Positions 42,501-51,424 of a stretch of 64,000 nucleotides of DNA are shown piece after piece; the first letter of the stretch is position 1, and the number at the start of each line of letters is the position of its first letter. The stretch lies in assembly GCF_902833145.1 (NCBI RefSeq), contig NZ_CADFEN010000005.1, forward strand, positions 1 to 64,000, in the 5' to 3' direction. The translations under genes and the position numbers were made by a program. The notes under the pieces are model-generated. The model saw only the letters and a program-made list of their open reading frames with translations. It was not told the DNA's origin and did no database searches. This DNA comes from Burkholderia sp. BCC0506 (GTDB lineage: Bacteria > Pseudomonadota > Gammaproteobacteria > Burkholderiales > Burkholderiaceae).

Positions 42501-45500
42501 CTGTCGACCGTGGCATTTTCGAGTACCAGCACGACTTATGGCAACCGGACGATTTCGTTCTCGACGAGCGACGGCGTGAAGACGAGCACCGTGGCGACCG
42601 ATACGATCGCGATGACGGCGCCGCCGAAGCTCACGACCGATGCGGGCGCGGCATCGTTTGTGGCGGGAGACAACACGGTGTCGACGCCAGTGGCGGTCGA
42701 TGCGGGCCTGACGGTGACCGACGGCAGTGCCGCCACGCTCGCGTCGGCGACGATTGCGATCACCGGCGGCTTCCACAGCGGCGAAGACGTGCTGGGCTTC
42801 GTCAACGATGGCGCGACGATGGGTAACATCATCGCATCGTACAACGCATCGACGGGCGTATTGACGCTGACCTCGGCCGGGGCGACGGCGACGCTCGCCC
42901 AGTGGCAGGCCGCACTGCAATCGGTCACGTATACCGATACGGCCGTCACACCGAACCCCGCAACGCGCACGGTCGGCTTCACCGTGCTCGACGGTGCAGG
43001 CAATGCGAGCGCCACGGCCACGCGCACGATCACGGTCATGGACACCGACCAGACGCCAATCGTCACGTCGACGGGCGGTACGACGAATTATGTCGGCGGG
43101 ACGTCCGCCGTGACGATCGACGGCGGCATTTCGGTGAGCGACCTCGACAACACGACGCAATCCTCCGGGACCGTGGCGGTGACGACCGGTTTCCACAGCG
43201 GCGACACGCTGACGTTCATCAACTCGAACTCGACGACCTTCGGCAATATCGTCGGTTCGTATAACGCGGCGTCTGGCGTGCTGACCCTCACGTCGTCGGG
43301 CGGCACGGCCTCCGATGCGCAATGGGCCAATGCCCTGAGGGCGGTGACGTTCTCGGCCGGTGCGAGCGCGCAGCCGGGCAACCGCACGATCGCGTTCACG
43401 ACCACCGACGGCATCAAGACGAGTGCGGCGGCGCTGCATACGGTAAGCGTGCTCGGGCCGCCGACGATTACCGCAGATTCCGGCTCGGCATCGTTCGTGG
43501 AGGCAGACAACACGATATCGGCGCCAGTGGCGATCGATCCGGGCATCGCGCTGAGCGACGGGATCTCGGCGACCCTGGCCTCGGCCACGGTCGCGATCAC
43601 GGGCAATTTCCACAGTGCGGAGGATGTGCTCGCGTTCGTCAATACGAGCTCCACGACGTACGGGAACATTGCGGCGTCCTACAACGCGACGACGGGCGTA
43701 CTGACGCTGACCTCGGCCGGCGCGACCGCCACGCTCGCGCAATGGCAGAGCGCGCTTCAGTCCGTCACGTATACGGACACCGCGGTCACGCCGAACACCG
43801 TGACGCGGATGATCAGCTTCGCGGCGGTCGACACCGGCGGTTATACGAGCAATACGGCGGTGCGTGCAGTCACGGTCACGGGCACGGATCAATCGCCGGT
43901 GCTGGCGACCACGGGCGGGACCCGCTATGTGGGCGGCACGTCCGCGGTGACGATCGACGGCGGGATGGCGGTGAGCGACCTCGACAATTCGACGCAGTCG
44001 GCCGGAACGGTATCGATCTCCGGAGGCTTCCACAGCGGCGACACGCTGGGCTTCACGAACACGAGCGCAACGCTGTTCGGCAACATCGTCGCATCGTACG
44101 ACGCGGCGACGGGCGTACTGACGATGACGTCGGCCGGCGCAGTCGCTTCGAACGCGCAGTGGTCGCATGCGTTGTCCGCCGTGACCTTCTCGAGTACGAG
44201 CACGGTGTACGGCAATCGCACGATTTCGACGGCGGTGAGCGACGGTACCAAAACCAGCGCGGCGGCAATCGATACGGTGGCCATGACCCCGCCGCCGCAG
44301 ATCACGACCGACGCCGGCTCGGCCGCGTTCGTGGAGGCGGACAACACGGCGTCCACGCCGGTGGCGATCGATCCCGGCCTGACGCTGAGCGACGGGAGCA
44401 GCGCCACGCTGGCGTCGGCAACGGTTGCGATCATCGGCAGCTTCCACAGTGGCGAAGACGTGCTGGCGTTCGTCAACGACGGCTCGACGATGGGCAACAT
44501 CGTGGGCGCGTACAACGCGGCGACGGGCGTACTGACGCTGAACTCGGCCGGTGCGACGGCCACGCTCGCGCAATGGCAGAGCGCGCTGCAGGCGGTCGCG
44601 TACACCGACACGGCAATCATCCCGAGCACGGCGACGCGTACCGTCGGCTTCACGGTCGTCGATGGCGGCGGCAACATCAGCGGCACGGCGACACGCATGG
44701 TGACCGTGACGGCGACCGACCAGACGCCGATCGTGACGACCACGGGCGCGACCACGAACTACGTGGCCGGCACGTCCGCGGCGCAAATCGACGGCGGTAT
44801 CTCGGTGAGCGATCTCGACAACCCGACGCAGTCGTCCGGAACCGTGGCCGTGACGGCAGGTTTTCACGGCGGCGATACCCTGACGTTCGTCAATACGAAT
44901 GCGTCGACCTACGGCAACATCGTCGGTTCTTACAACCCGGCGACAGGCGTGCTCACCCTCACGTCGTCGGGAGCGACTGCAACCGATGCGCAATGGGCGA
45001 GCGCATTGCGCGCGGTGACGTTCTCGACGAGCGTCAGCGCCACGCCGGGCAACCGCACGATCACCTTCGCCACCAGCGACGGCACGAAGACGAGCGTCGC
45101 GGCCAGCGATACCGTCTACGTGATCGGGCCGCCGCATATCGCGACCGATCCCGGGTCGGCCGCGTTCGTCGCCGGCGACAACACGGCACCGACGCCCGTC
45201 GCGATCGACCCGGGACTCGCTCTGACGGACTCCGGCGCACCGACGCTTGCGTCGGCCACCGTCGCGATCACCGGCAATTTTCACGCTGGAGAAGACGTGC
45301 TGTCGTTCGCGAACGATAGTGCGACGATGGGTAACATCGCCGCGTCGTACGACGCGGCGACGGGGGTAATGACGCTGACGTCGGCTGGGGCGACCGCGAC
45401 GCTCGCGCAATGGCAGAGCGCACTGGCCTCGGTGACGTACACCGATACTGCCGTCACACCGAATGACGCAACCCGGACGATTGCCTTCACGGCAGTCGAT

Positions 45501-47558
45501 ACCGGCGCGATCGCGAGCAATACGGCGACGCGGGCCGTGACGGTGACCGATACCGACCAGACACCGATCGTGGCGATGCCGGGCGGCACGGCGTCGTACG
45601 TGACCGGTGCATCGGCAACGGTCGTGAATCCGGGCGTGAGCGTGACCGATCTCGATAATGCGACGCAGTCGTCGGCCGTTATTGCGATTGCGGGCGGTTT
45701 CCATCCGGGCGAAGACGTGCTGGCGTTCACGAACGCCGATGCAGGTGCGTTCGGCAACATTTCCGCGTCGTATGACGCGGCCACGGGCGTGCTCACCCTT
45801 GCATCCGTCGGCGCGACGGCGACCGACGCGCAGTGGGCGCGCGCGCTGTCGAACGTGACGTTCGCCACCAGCGGCACGCACTTCGGCGATCGCACGATCA
45901 CGTTCGCGACGAACGACGGTGCAAAGACGAGCGCATCGGCACGTACGACCGTGACCGTGCTCGACCGGCCACATGTCGACACCGGCGCGGGAGCGGCTGT
46001 CTTCGTCGCGGGCGACAACACGGCATCGACGCCGGTCGCGGTGTCTCCCGGCCTGACGCTGAGCGATGGCAGCAGCACTGCGCTGCGTTCCGCGACGGTG
46101 GCGATCACGGGCGGTTTTCATCCGGGCGAAGACGTGCTCGCATTCCGCAACGATGGTTCGACGATGGGCGACATCACGGCCAGCTACGACGCGGGCACGG
46201 GCATGCTCACGCTGACGTCCGCCAGCGGGACGGCGACGCTCGCGAAGTGGCAGGCGGCGCTCGCATCGATCACCTATACCGACACGGCGGTCACGCCGGA
46301 CACCACGACACGCGTGGTCAGTTTCACGGTGACCGATGGCAACGGCACGGCCAGCGATGTGCAAACGCGCGGCGTGACGGTGGCCGATACCGACCAGACG
46401 CCGCGCCTGAGCGTCGGCGGCAACGCAACGTATGTCGCGCGAGCATCCAATCCGGTCCCTGTGGCGGTCGCGCCACAGGTCGCGCTGAGCGACCGCGACG
46501 ACGCGACGCTGACGTCGGCCCGGGTGTCGATCGGCAGCGGCTTCGATGCGGCGCACGATACGCTGTCGTTTGCTGGCAGCGCCGCGACGGGGGACATCGG
46601 CGCGCGCTACGACGCGGCCACCGGAGTACTGACGCTGACCTCCTCCAGCGGCAAGGCGACGCTCGCGCAATGGACCGCAGCGCTTCAATCGGTCACCTAT
46701 GCGGATTCCGCGCTCAATGCGGCAGGCAGCCGAACGGTAACGTTCACGGTGAGTGACGGCGTGAAGAGTAGCGTCCCCGTGTCGACCACAGTGACGGTCG
46801 TCGCGGGGCCGTCGGGCGGTGTACCAAACGTGCGGGAGCAGCCGACGATCATCGCGTCGCCCGGCCCGGCATCGCCTGCCGGGTTGGCGGGTTCGGACAA
46901 CACCGCGCCGCCGGACGTGCTGCAGGAGCTTGAAGCGCCGCCGCGGATCGGATCGGTGCCGGTGGTCCCGACCATCACGTTCCAGGATCCGGCCGCCCCG
47001 CGAGACGCGCTCCTGGTCAACCGCACTACGGTATCGCGATTCGACTTCGCGGCGCTCGACGCAACCCTCGCCGCGATGCCGCTGGACGCGCCGCTGCCGT
47101 TGCCCGACATGTCGTTCCCGATCGCGACGGACGAACCGTTCTCGATCGACGTGGCGACGCTGCTGCCGCCGTCGGACGCACTGCACGGCGGCGCGCAAGT
47201 CACGGTACGGCTCGCAGACGGCCGGTCACTGCCGGGCTGGATTCGCTACGACGCGGCCAATGGGGTGTTGCGCGGCAAGCTGCCGCCGGGCACGCAGGAG
47301 CTGCACGTCTTCATCCAGACGCGCGACGCGTCCGGCCACGCGACCCGTCGCGAGATCGTACTGGCGCCTCATGCACACGGCGACGCGCATCGCGCCGCTC
47401 ATCCGGCCGGACCCGGACATGCCGCCGGGGAGGGCGCCGGGCCGACGGCCGCGCATGCGATACGGCCGCCGGGCAAGCCGTCGCTCGATCATCAGTTTGC
47501 GCAGGCGCGTGCCGCGTTGCACGTGCCGCCTCCCGGCGACGCGGTGCGTCGTCTATGA
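39591..47558 (+). CDS. Giant LEPR/DUF4347 repeat adhesin, predicted secreted cargo
   Basis: A 2655-residue protein. The N-terminus has a short basic head and the motif LEPRIVYDG (36-44), as in LEPR-type large surface proteins, but no normal Sec signal peptide. Residues ~125-290 are a DUF4347 domain (VVFVNANVADYQTLVAGL, HLVSHGANGEV, LIYGCDVAQNADG) with a His183/Cys226 pair placed as in caspase-like folds. Residues ~455-2405 are 14 Ig-like repeats of ~140 residues. The C-terminal ~250 residues include a cadherin-like module (LADGRSLPGWIRYDAANG) and a Pro/His/Ala-rich tail. No glycine-rich RTX nonapeptides were seen. Its stop overlaps the TolC-like gene as ATGA, which ties it to the export genes. 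Confidence 0.9.
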   Translation: MKFAASLSKLFAAMRASDPRSRNRPVALPAPLIVALEPRIVYDGSVAAMGAVAVAAAHPAAVDAHAANASPDAAPAAGAQGGAAPSHAAHGDTPAAVAGTGAVHTTESAAMRVVHGLAEAGGQPTDHQVVFVNANVADYQTLVAGLPPGTQVVVLDATKDGLAQIEQYLQAHPGMSAIHLVSHGANGEVQIGSTWLDQADLSAYGAQLAQIGAAMKPGGDFLIYGCDVAQNADGKAFVQQVATLTGLNVAASTDVTGATSLGGNWTLEYDVGDVHTGVVFSTSAEQQFDHVLSVFDETYDSQVGFDTGTTAVASTTLDGLVYTGDRSVEYSVVNGSLPASGAGGEFIVNVQGTQMSSLTIQRQDGALMAVQSFDIDVFLSSKVTVQALDSSGNIIGSVVLDIAHNGSSSVFHVDLSGNAAFSQVKSIKLVESSNDGGYLSPTLDNFVYLAPSSPPTLTATGGATSFVAGDNTASTPVAVDTGITLTDGNSTTAVSATVAITGNLHTTEDVLGFTNTSAATYGNISSTYNAITGVLTLTSSGGTATIAQWQAALRAVTYTDTAVTPNSATRTVSFEITSDGHTSGNTVTKAISVTDTDQTPIVASTGGTAIYRPGTAAVTIDGGISVSDHDNTTQASGTVSVSGGFHSGDTLGFANTDPARFGNIVASYDGATGVMTLTSAGASATDTQWANALSAVTFSSTSTMLGNRTISFATSDGSKTSVAATDTVSVVSSAQVTTDSGSAAFVAGDNVLSTPVPIDSGLTVSDTATGTLASATVAITGGFHSGEDILSFANDGATMGNITASYNAATGVLTLTSAGASATLAQWQAALRSVTYTDTRVTPDATTRTVSFTVVDSVSNTSNTATRTVTVTDTDQTPIVTTTGGTTSYVGNAPAVTIDGGVSVSDLDNSTQTSGTVVIANGFHSGDALSFVNTSSALFGNIGASYNSATGVMTLFSAGATATDVQWANALSTVAFSSTSTTYGNRTISFSTSDGVKTSTVATDTIAMTAPPKLTTDAGAASFVAGDNTVSTPVAVDAGLTVTDGSAATLASATIAITGGFHSGEDVLGFVNDGATMGNIIASYNASTGVLTLTSAGATATLAQWQAALQSVTYTDTAVTPNPATRTVGFTVLDGAGNASATATRTITVMDTDQTPIVTSTGGTTNYVGGTSAVTIDGGISVSDLDNTTQSSGTVAVTTGFHSGDTLTFINSNSTTFGNIVGSYNAASGVLTLTSSGGTASDAQWANALRAVTFSAGASAQPGNRTIAFTTTDGIKTSAAALHTVSVLGPPTITADSGSASFVEADNTISAPVAIDPGIALSDGISATLASATVAITGNFHSAEDVLAFVNTSSTTYGNIAASYNATTGVLTLTSAGATATLAQWQSALQSVTYTDTAVTPNTVTRMISFAAVDTGGYTSNTAVRAVTVTGTDQSPVLATTGGTRYVGGTSAVTIDGGMAVSDLDNSTQSAGTVSISGGFHSGDTLGFTNTSATLFGNIVASYDAATGVLTMTSAGAVASNAQWSHALSAVTFSSTSTVYGNRTISTAVSDGTKTSAAAIDTVAMTPPPQITTDAGSAAFVEADNTASTPVAIDPGLTLSDGSSATLASATVAIIGSFHSGEDVLAFVNDGSTMGNIVGAYNAATGVLTLNSAGATATLAQWQSALQAVAYTDTAIIPSTATRTVGFTVVDGGGNISGTATRMVTVTATDQTPIVTTTGATTNYVAGTSAAQIDGGISVSDLDNPTQSSGTVAVTAGFHGGDTLTFVNTNASTYGNIVGSYNPATGVLTLTSSGATATDAQWASALRAVTFSTSVSATPGNRTITFATSDGTKTSVAASDTVYVIGPPHIATDPGSAAFVAGDNTAPTPVAIDPGLALTDSGAPTLASATVAITGNFHAGEDVLSFANDSATMGNIAASYDAATGVMTLTSAGATATLAQWQSALASVTYTDTAVTPNDATRTIAFTAVDTGAIASNTATRAVTVTDTDQTPIVAMPGGTASYVTGASATVVNPGVSVTDLDNATQSSAVIAIAGGFHPGEDVLAFTNADAGAFGNISASYDAATGVLTLASVGATATDAQWARALSNVTFATSGTHFGDRTITFATNDGAKTSASARTTVTVLDRPHVDTGAGAAVFVAGDNTASTPVAVSPGLTLSDGSSTALRSATVAITGGFHPGEDVLAFRNDGSTMGDITASYDAGTGMLTLTSASGTATLAKWQAALASITYTDTAVTPDTTTRVVSFTVTDGNGTASDVQTRGVTVADTDQTPRLSVGGNATYVARASNPVPVAVAPQVALSDRDDATLTSARVSIGSGFDAAHDTLSFAGSAATGDIGARYDAATGVLTLTSSSGKATLAQWTAALQSVTYADSALNAAGSRTVTFTVSDGVKSSVPVSTTVTVVAGPSGGVPNVREQPTIIASPGPASPAGLAGSDNTAPPDVLQELEAPPRIGSVPVVPTITFQDPAAPRDALLVNRTTVSRFDFAALDATLAAMPLDAPLPLPDMSFPIATDEPFSIDVATLLPPSDALHGGAQVTVRLADGRSLPGWIRYDAANGVLRGKLPPGTQELHVFIQTRDASGHATRREIVLAPHAHGDAHRAAHPAGPGHAAGEGAGPTAAHAIRPPGKPSLDHQFAQARAALHVPPPGDAVRRL
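40950..46805 (+). repeat. Seven ~837-bp repeats (14 Ig-like modules) in the adhesin gene
   Basis: The A-type module start (F-V-x-x-D-N-T) recurs near 40985, 41822, 42656, 43492, 44327, 45165 and 46003, a period of about 837 bp. Each period holds an A module and a B module (start near 41390, 42225, 43063, 43900, 44735, 45573; the last B is divergent at ~46410). Shared cores are GFHSG, LTLTSAGATAT and AQW. Period length is divisible by three. Confidence 0.9.
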
Positions 47559-49168
47559 ATTCCCGTCCAGCGCCGATAACCATGAGATCACAAACGTCCG
47601 TTGTCGAAGTGATGCCGTTGCCCGTCCTTGCCGCGCGCGCCGTGCCCGGGCTGCGTTCGCCGCGCCTGCCGCGCGTGTCACTGCTCGCCGTTTCGGCAGC
47701 CATGGTCTGGCTGTCGGGCTGCGCGGTTCACCCGACGCCGTTTACCGACGCGGAGCGCGTGCAGACCGTGCGCGAGGACCGCGCCGCGATGTTCGCGAAT
47801 CAGCCGCCGCTGGCCGGGCCGGTCACCCTGCAGGAGGCGATGGCGCGCGCGATCCGCTACAACCTCGACCATCGGCTGAAGATGATGGAAGAGGCGCTTG
47901 CGGAAAAGCAGCTGGATCTCGCGAACTTCGAGATGTTGCCGCGCCTGACCGCACAGGCCGGCTACACGACACGCAATCGCCCGCTCGCATCGTCGTCGCA
48001 GGGGCTCTTCACGGACACGCAGGTCGTGCCGCCGTCGTATTCGACGGACAAGAACGATCGTACGGCCGATCTGTCGTTCTCGTGGAACCTGCTCGATTTC
48101 GGCGTCAGCTATTTCGAGGCGAAAGAGCAGGCCGATCGCGTACTCGTCGTCGAGCAACGCCGGCGCAAGGTCGTGCAGTTGATGATGCAGCAGGTGCGCG
48201 AGGCGTACTGGCAGGCCGTCGGCGCGCAGCGCATGGCATCGCGCGTCGGCCCGCTGCTTGCACAGGCCGGACAGGCGCTCGCCGCGTCGCGCCAGTCGCA
48301 GCTCGAAGGCTTGCGCTCGCCGCTCGACACGCTCGCCTATCAGCATGCGCTGCTCGACATCATGCGCCAGCTCGAAGCCGTGCGCGACCAGCTCGACGAA
48401 GCGAAGCCGCGCCTCGCGTCGCTGATGAACATCGCGCCCGGTACCGATTTCCTGCTCGCGCCGCCGGAGCGTTTCGTGGTGCCGAGCTTCGATATGCCGA
48501 TGGAGCGCATGGAACAAACGGCGCTCGAACGGCGCCCGGAACTCGTCGAGGCAAGCTACAACGAGCGCATCAGCGTCAACGAGACGCACAAGGCGATCGC
48601 GAAGCTGCTGCCGGGCATCGAGCTGCAACTGGGGGCGCATTACGACAGCAACAGCTTCCTAGTCTATCACGCGTGGCGCGCGGCCGGCATCAACGTGAGC
48701 TGGAACCTGCTGAACGTGCTCAATGCGAAGAACATTCGCGGCGCGGCCAAGGCGCAACTCGACGTCGCACATGCGCAGCGCCTCGCGCTGTCGATGGCCG
48801 TGCTGACGCAAGTGCACGTCGCGCGCGCGGAACTGGGCGCTAGACAGCGGCAGTTTGATCTGTTCAAACAGATCAACGACGTCGACGGTCAGATACTGCA
48901 GCACACGCACAACGCGACGATCGCGAACGCGCAAGGCAGGCTCGAGGAGATTCGCGCCGCAACCTCCGCGATGATGTCGGAACTGCGGCTGTATCAGAGC
49001 TACGGCGAACTCGAAAGCGCATATGGTCAACTGCTCGCGACGCTCGGGCTCGATCCCGTGCCGTCCTTTGCGCGCGATGCGGATTTGCAATCGATCGAGC
49101 AATCGATCGATACCGAGCAAGCGCGTTGGGCGCAATTCGGCCACGCGGACGGAGTAACGACGCAATGA
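47555..49168 (+). CDS. TolC-family outer-membrane lipoprotein
   Basis: A 537-residue outer-membrane efflux protein. A hydrophobic segment ends in the lipobox LSGC (Cys56 from the 47555 start, Cys37 if translation begins at 47612). The body has the two-fold TolC layout: VTLQEAMARAIRYNLDHRL near residue 90, then long helices and barrel strands (ADLSFSWNLLDFGVSYFEAK). The second half opens near PMERMEQTALERRPELVEA. It overlaps the adhesin stop by 4 bp and the next adaptor gene by 4 bp, so all are translationally coupled. It presumably provides the outer-membrane duct for the adhesin. Confidence 0.88.
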   Translation: MNSRPAPITMRSQTSVVEVMPLPVLAARAVPGLRSPRLPRVSLLAVSAAMVWLSGCAVHPTPFTDAERVQTVREDRAAMFANQPPLAGPVTLQEAMARAIRYNLDHRLKMMEEALAEKQLDLANFEMLPRLTAQAGYTTRNRPLASSSQGLFTDTQVVPPSYSTDKNDRTADLSFSWNLLDFGVSYFEAKEQADRVLVVEQRRRKVVQLMMQQVREAYWQAVGAQRMASRVGPLLAQAGQALAASRQSQLEGLRSPLDTLAYQHALLDIMRQLEAVRDQLDEAKPRLASLMNIAPGTDFLLAPPERFVVPSFDMPMERMEQTALERRPELVEASYNERISVNETHKAIAKLLPGIELQLGAHYDSNSFLVYHAWRAAGINVSWNLLNVLNAKNIRGAAKAQLDVAHAQRLALSMAVLTQVHVARAELGARQRQFDLFKQINDVDGQILQHTHNATIANAQGRLEEIRAATSAMMSELRLYQSYGELESAYGQLLATLGLDPVPSFARDADLQSIEQSIDTEQARWAQFGHADGVTTQ

Positions 49169-50001
49169 ATCGATGGTGCAGGGCAGGGCTATGGAGTGCC
49201 GTCCTGATGGTGGCCGCTCATGATGCCTGGGCGGCCGGGACGCCGGGCGGTGCGACTGCGCAGCGGACGATGGCCACACCGGGCGCACTCCCGGGTGTAC
49301 CAGTGGTGGCGCCGACCGTCGCGCACGCTGACGACGACGGCCGGATCCGGGTTCAGCTCGTCGCACGCGATCAGGTCGATATCTCGAGCGAGATCAGTGC
49401 GAAGATCGCATCGCTCCCGTTTCGCGACGGCGATGCATTCCGCGCGGGGCAGACACTCGTCTCGCTCGATTGCTCGCTCTACGCGGCGCAACTGCACAAG
49501 GCGCAAGCCGAGGCGGAAGCCGCCGGGCAACTGAAGCGCGTCAACGATCGGCTGCTGGAGTTGCATTCGATCGGGGCGGTCGATGTCGAGCAGGCCAACG
49601 CCAAGGCGAAAGCCGGCGCCGCCGAGGTCGCGTACATGCGGGCGACGGTGGGTAAGTGCAGGATCTCCGCGCCGTTCGACGGACGGGTGGTCAAGCGCAG
49701 CGCGTCGGCCCAGCAGTTCGCCGAGCCCGGCAAGCCGATTCTCACCATCGTCGACACCGGTCACCTGGAACTCAAGATGATCGTGCCGTCGAAATGGCTC
49801 GCGTGGCTCAAGCCGGACCATCCGTTGAGTGTCTCCGTCGACGAGGTCGGCAAGACGTATCCGGCCACGGTCGCCCGAATCGGCGCACGCGTCGATCCCG
49901 TCACGCAGACTGTCGACGTCACCGCCGCGCTATCCGCCCGCCCACCCGAGCTGCTGCCGGGCATGAGTGGCTGGGCGAGGTTCGCCGGCGCTACCCGCTA
50001 G
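49165..50001 (+). CDS. Periplasmic HlyD/RND-type membrane fusion protein
   Basis: A 278-residue adaptor. A signal peptide ends near AWA-AG (residue ~23), and there is no lipobox. A barrel-sandwich (lipoyl) half begins at VDISSEISAKIASLPFRDGD. A helical hairpin follows (HKAQAEAEAAGQLKRVNDRL), then the second lipoyl half ISAPFDGRVVKRSASAQQF and a beta-barrel (LELKMIVPSKW). Its start overlaps the TolC-like stop as ATGA. The first of three proteins with adaptor domains in this operon; it is the only one that is fully periplasmic. Confidence 0.86.
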   Translation: MNRWCRAGLWSAVLMVAAHDAWAAGTPGGATAQRTMATPGALPGVPVVAPTVAHADDDGRIRVQLVARDQVDISSEISAKIASLPFRDGDAFRAGQTLVSLDCSLYAAQLHKAQAEAEAAGQLKRVNDRLLELHSIGAVDVEQANAKAKAGAAEVAYMRATVGKCRISAPFDGRVVKRSASAQQFAEPGKPILTIVDTGHLELKMIVPSKWLAWLKPDHPLSVSVDEVGKTYPATVARIGARVDPVTQTVDVTAALSARPPELLPGMSGWARFAGATR

Positions 50002-50008
50002 TCGCAAG

Positions 50009-51418
50009 ATGAATGCCCCACTGCAGGTCGACGCGAATGCGATCGCCGTTCTCTGGCAGTTGTCCGCCCGCGCGCGCGAGGCGCCGAGCGAGGAGACGCT
50101 CGGCTTCGTCATGGTCAATGAGTCGCTGTCGCTGGTGCCGTATCGCCAGGCGGCGTGGTGGCGGGCGCCGGGACCCCTGCCGGGTGCGGTCGCGGCGGTG
50201 TCGGGCTTGCCGCAGAGCGATCCAGGCACGCCGTACGTGCAATGGCTCGGTGAAGTCTGCCGCACACTTGAACGGCAGTCGCGGCCAGCAGGGGCGCCGG
50301 AACAACCGCCGAGTTCGGCGCTCCCCGGCGACGAGGGCGGCGCGTCCGCATTTCCGTATGCGTTCGACGCAGGCCGCCTGCCGGCGACGCTTGCGGACGA
50401 CTGGGCCACCTGGTGGCCCGCACAGGCGTTGTGGGTGCCGCTCGTCGATCGGGCTGGCCGTTCGTTGGGCGGTGTCGCGTTTGCGCGCGAGCAGCCATGG
50501 GCGCCGGTCGAACAAGCGCTGCTCGCGGAACTCGCCCGTGTCTGGACCCATGCGCTTGCGGCGTTCGCGCCGCGGGAATCATGGCTCGAGCGCGCGCAAC
50601 TCGCGCTGCGCGCCGGCAAGCAGCGGCGCCGCGCGCTCGCCGCTGTCGCCGTCGCGCTGGTCGTGCCGGTTCCGTTGACGGTGCTTGCACCTGCTGAGGT
50701 CACGCCGAAGGATCCGTTCGTCGTGCGCGCCCCGCTCGACGGCGTCATCGATCATCTGTTCGCGCAACCGAATCAACGGGTCGCCGCGGGGGCGCCATTG
50801 TTCGCGCTCGACTCGACGGCGCTCGCGTCGCGTTATGCGCTCGCGAACAAGAATTACGCGACGGCCGAGGAGGAGTACCGCCAGACCGCCCAGCTTGCGG
50901 TAACCGACGACAAGGACCGGCTCGACATGGCATTACGCAAGGGCAAACTGGATCAGAGCGCGGTCGAGCTCGACTACACGGCGCGCGAACTCGCGCGCGT
51001 GAGCGTGACGGCAACGCGCGCTGGCGTGACTGTGTTCTCGGATCCGAACGACTGGAACGGGAAGGCGGTGTCGATCGGCGAAAAAGTGATGTTGCTCGCC
51101 GATCCCGCGCACGTCGAACTCACCGCGTATGTACCCGTCGCCGACAATGTCGACGTCGTGCCCGGCGCGACCGTGACCCTATATCCGAAGAGTTCGCCGC
51201 TCGACGCGTACGACGCACGCATCGATACCGTGGCCTACCGCGCCGAACCGACGCCCGATGGCGTCGTCGCCTACCGTGTGAAAGCGACGTTCGCGGGCAC
51301 GGCGAAGCCGCCGCTCGGCATGATGGGCACCGCGCGCATTCACGGCCGCTGGGTGCCGCTTGCCTATTACCTGCTGCGCCGACCGCTCGCGACGGCGCGG
51401 CAGTGGCTCGGCTGGTAG
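50009..51418 (+). CDS. Inner-membrane HlyD-family adaptor with cytoplasmic GAF-like domain
   Basis: A 469-residue protein. Residues 1-195 look like a GAF-type sensor domain (IAVLWQLSARAREAPSEETL, then ALWVPLVDRAGRSLGGVAFA), which is unusual for a membrane fusion protein. A basic stretch (KQRRR) and one membrane helix (ALAAVAVALVVPVPLTVLA, ~210-230) follow. The periplasmic part has lipoyl halves (VVRAPLDGVIDHLFAQPNQR and VTATRAGVTVFSD), a short hairpin and a beta-barrel. It starts 7 bp after the previous gene. The start ATG at 50009 is preferred over the upstream extension, which lies inside the previous gene. Confidence 0.82.
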   Translation: MNAPLQVDANAIAVLWQLSARAREAPSEETLGFVMVNESLSLVPYRQAAWWRAPGPLPGAVAAVSGLPQSDPGTPYVQWLGEVCRTLERQSRPAGAPEQPPSSALPGDEGGASAFPYAFDAGRLPATLADDWATWWPAQALWVPLVDRAGRSLGGVAFAREQPWAPVEQALLAELARVWTHALAAFAPRESWLERAQLALRAGKQRRRALAAVAVALVVPVPLTVLAPAEVTPKDPFVVRAPLDGVIDHLFAQPNQRVAAGAPLFALDSTALASRYALANKNYATAEEEYRQTAQLAVTDDKDRLDMALRKGKLDQSAVELDYTARELARVSVTATRAGVTVFSDPNDWNGKAVSIGEKVMLLADPAHVELTAYVPVADNVDVVPGATVTLYPKSSPLDAYDARIDTVAYRAEPTPDGVVAYRVKATFAGTAKPPLGMMGTARIHGRWVPLAYYLLRRPLATARQWLGW

Positions 51419-51424
51419 CTGCGC

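Noticed and set aside
40950-46805. RTX (calcium-binding nonapeptide) toxin
   Set aside because: The repeats are ~140-residue Ig-like modules; no GGxGxDxLx series is present.
40947-47198. A 2083-codon open frame antisense to the giant adhesin
   Set aside because: It is Arg/His-rich and repetitive only because it mirrors the adhesin repeats in a GC-rich genome; no ribosome-binding site or family similarity.
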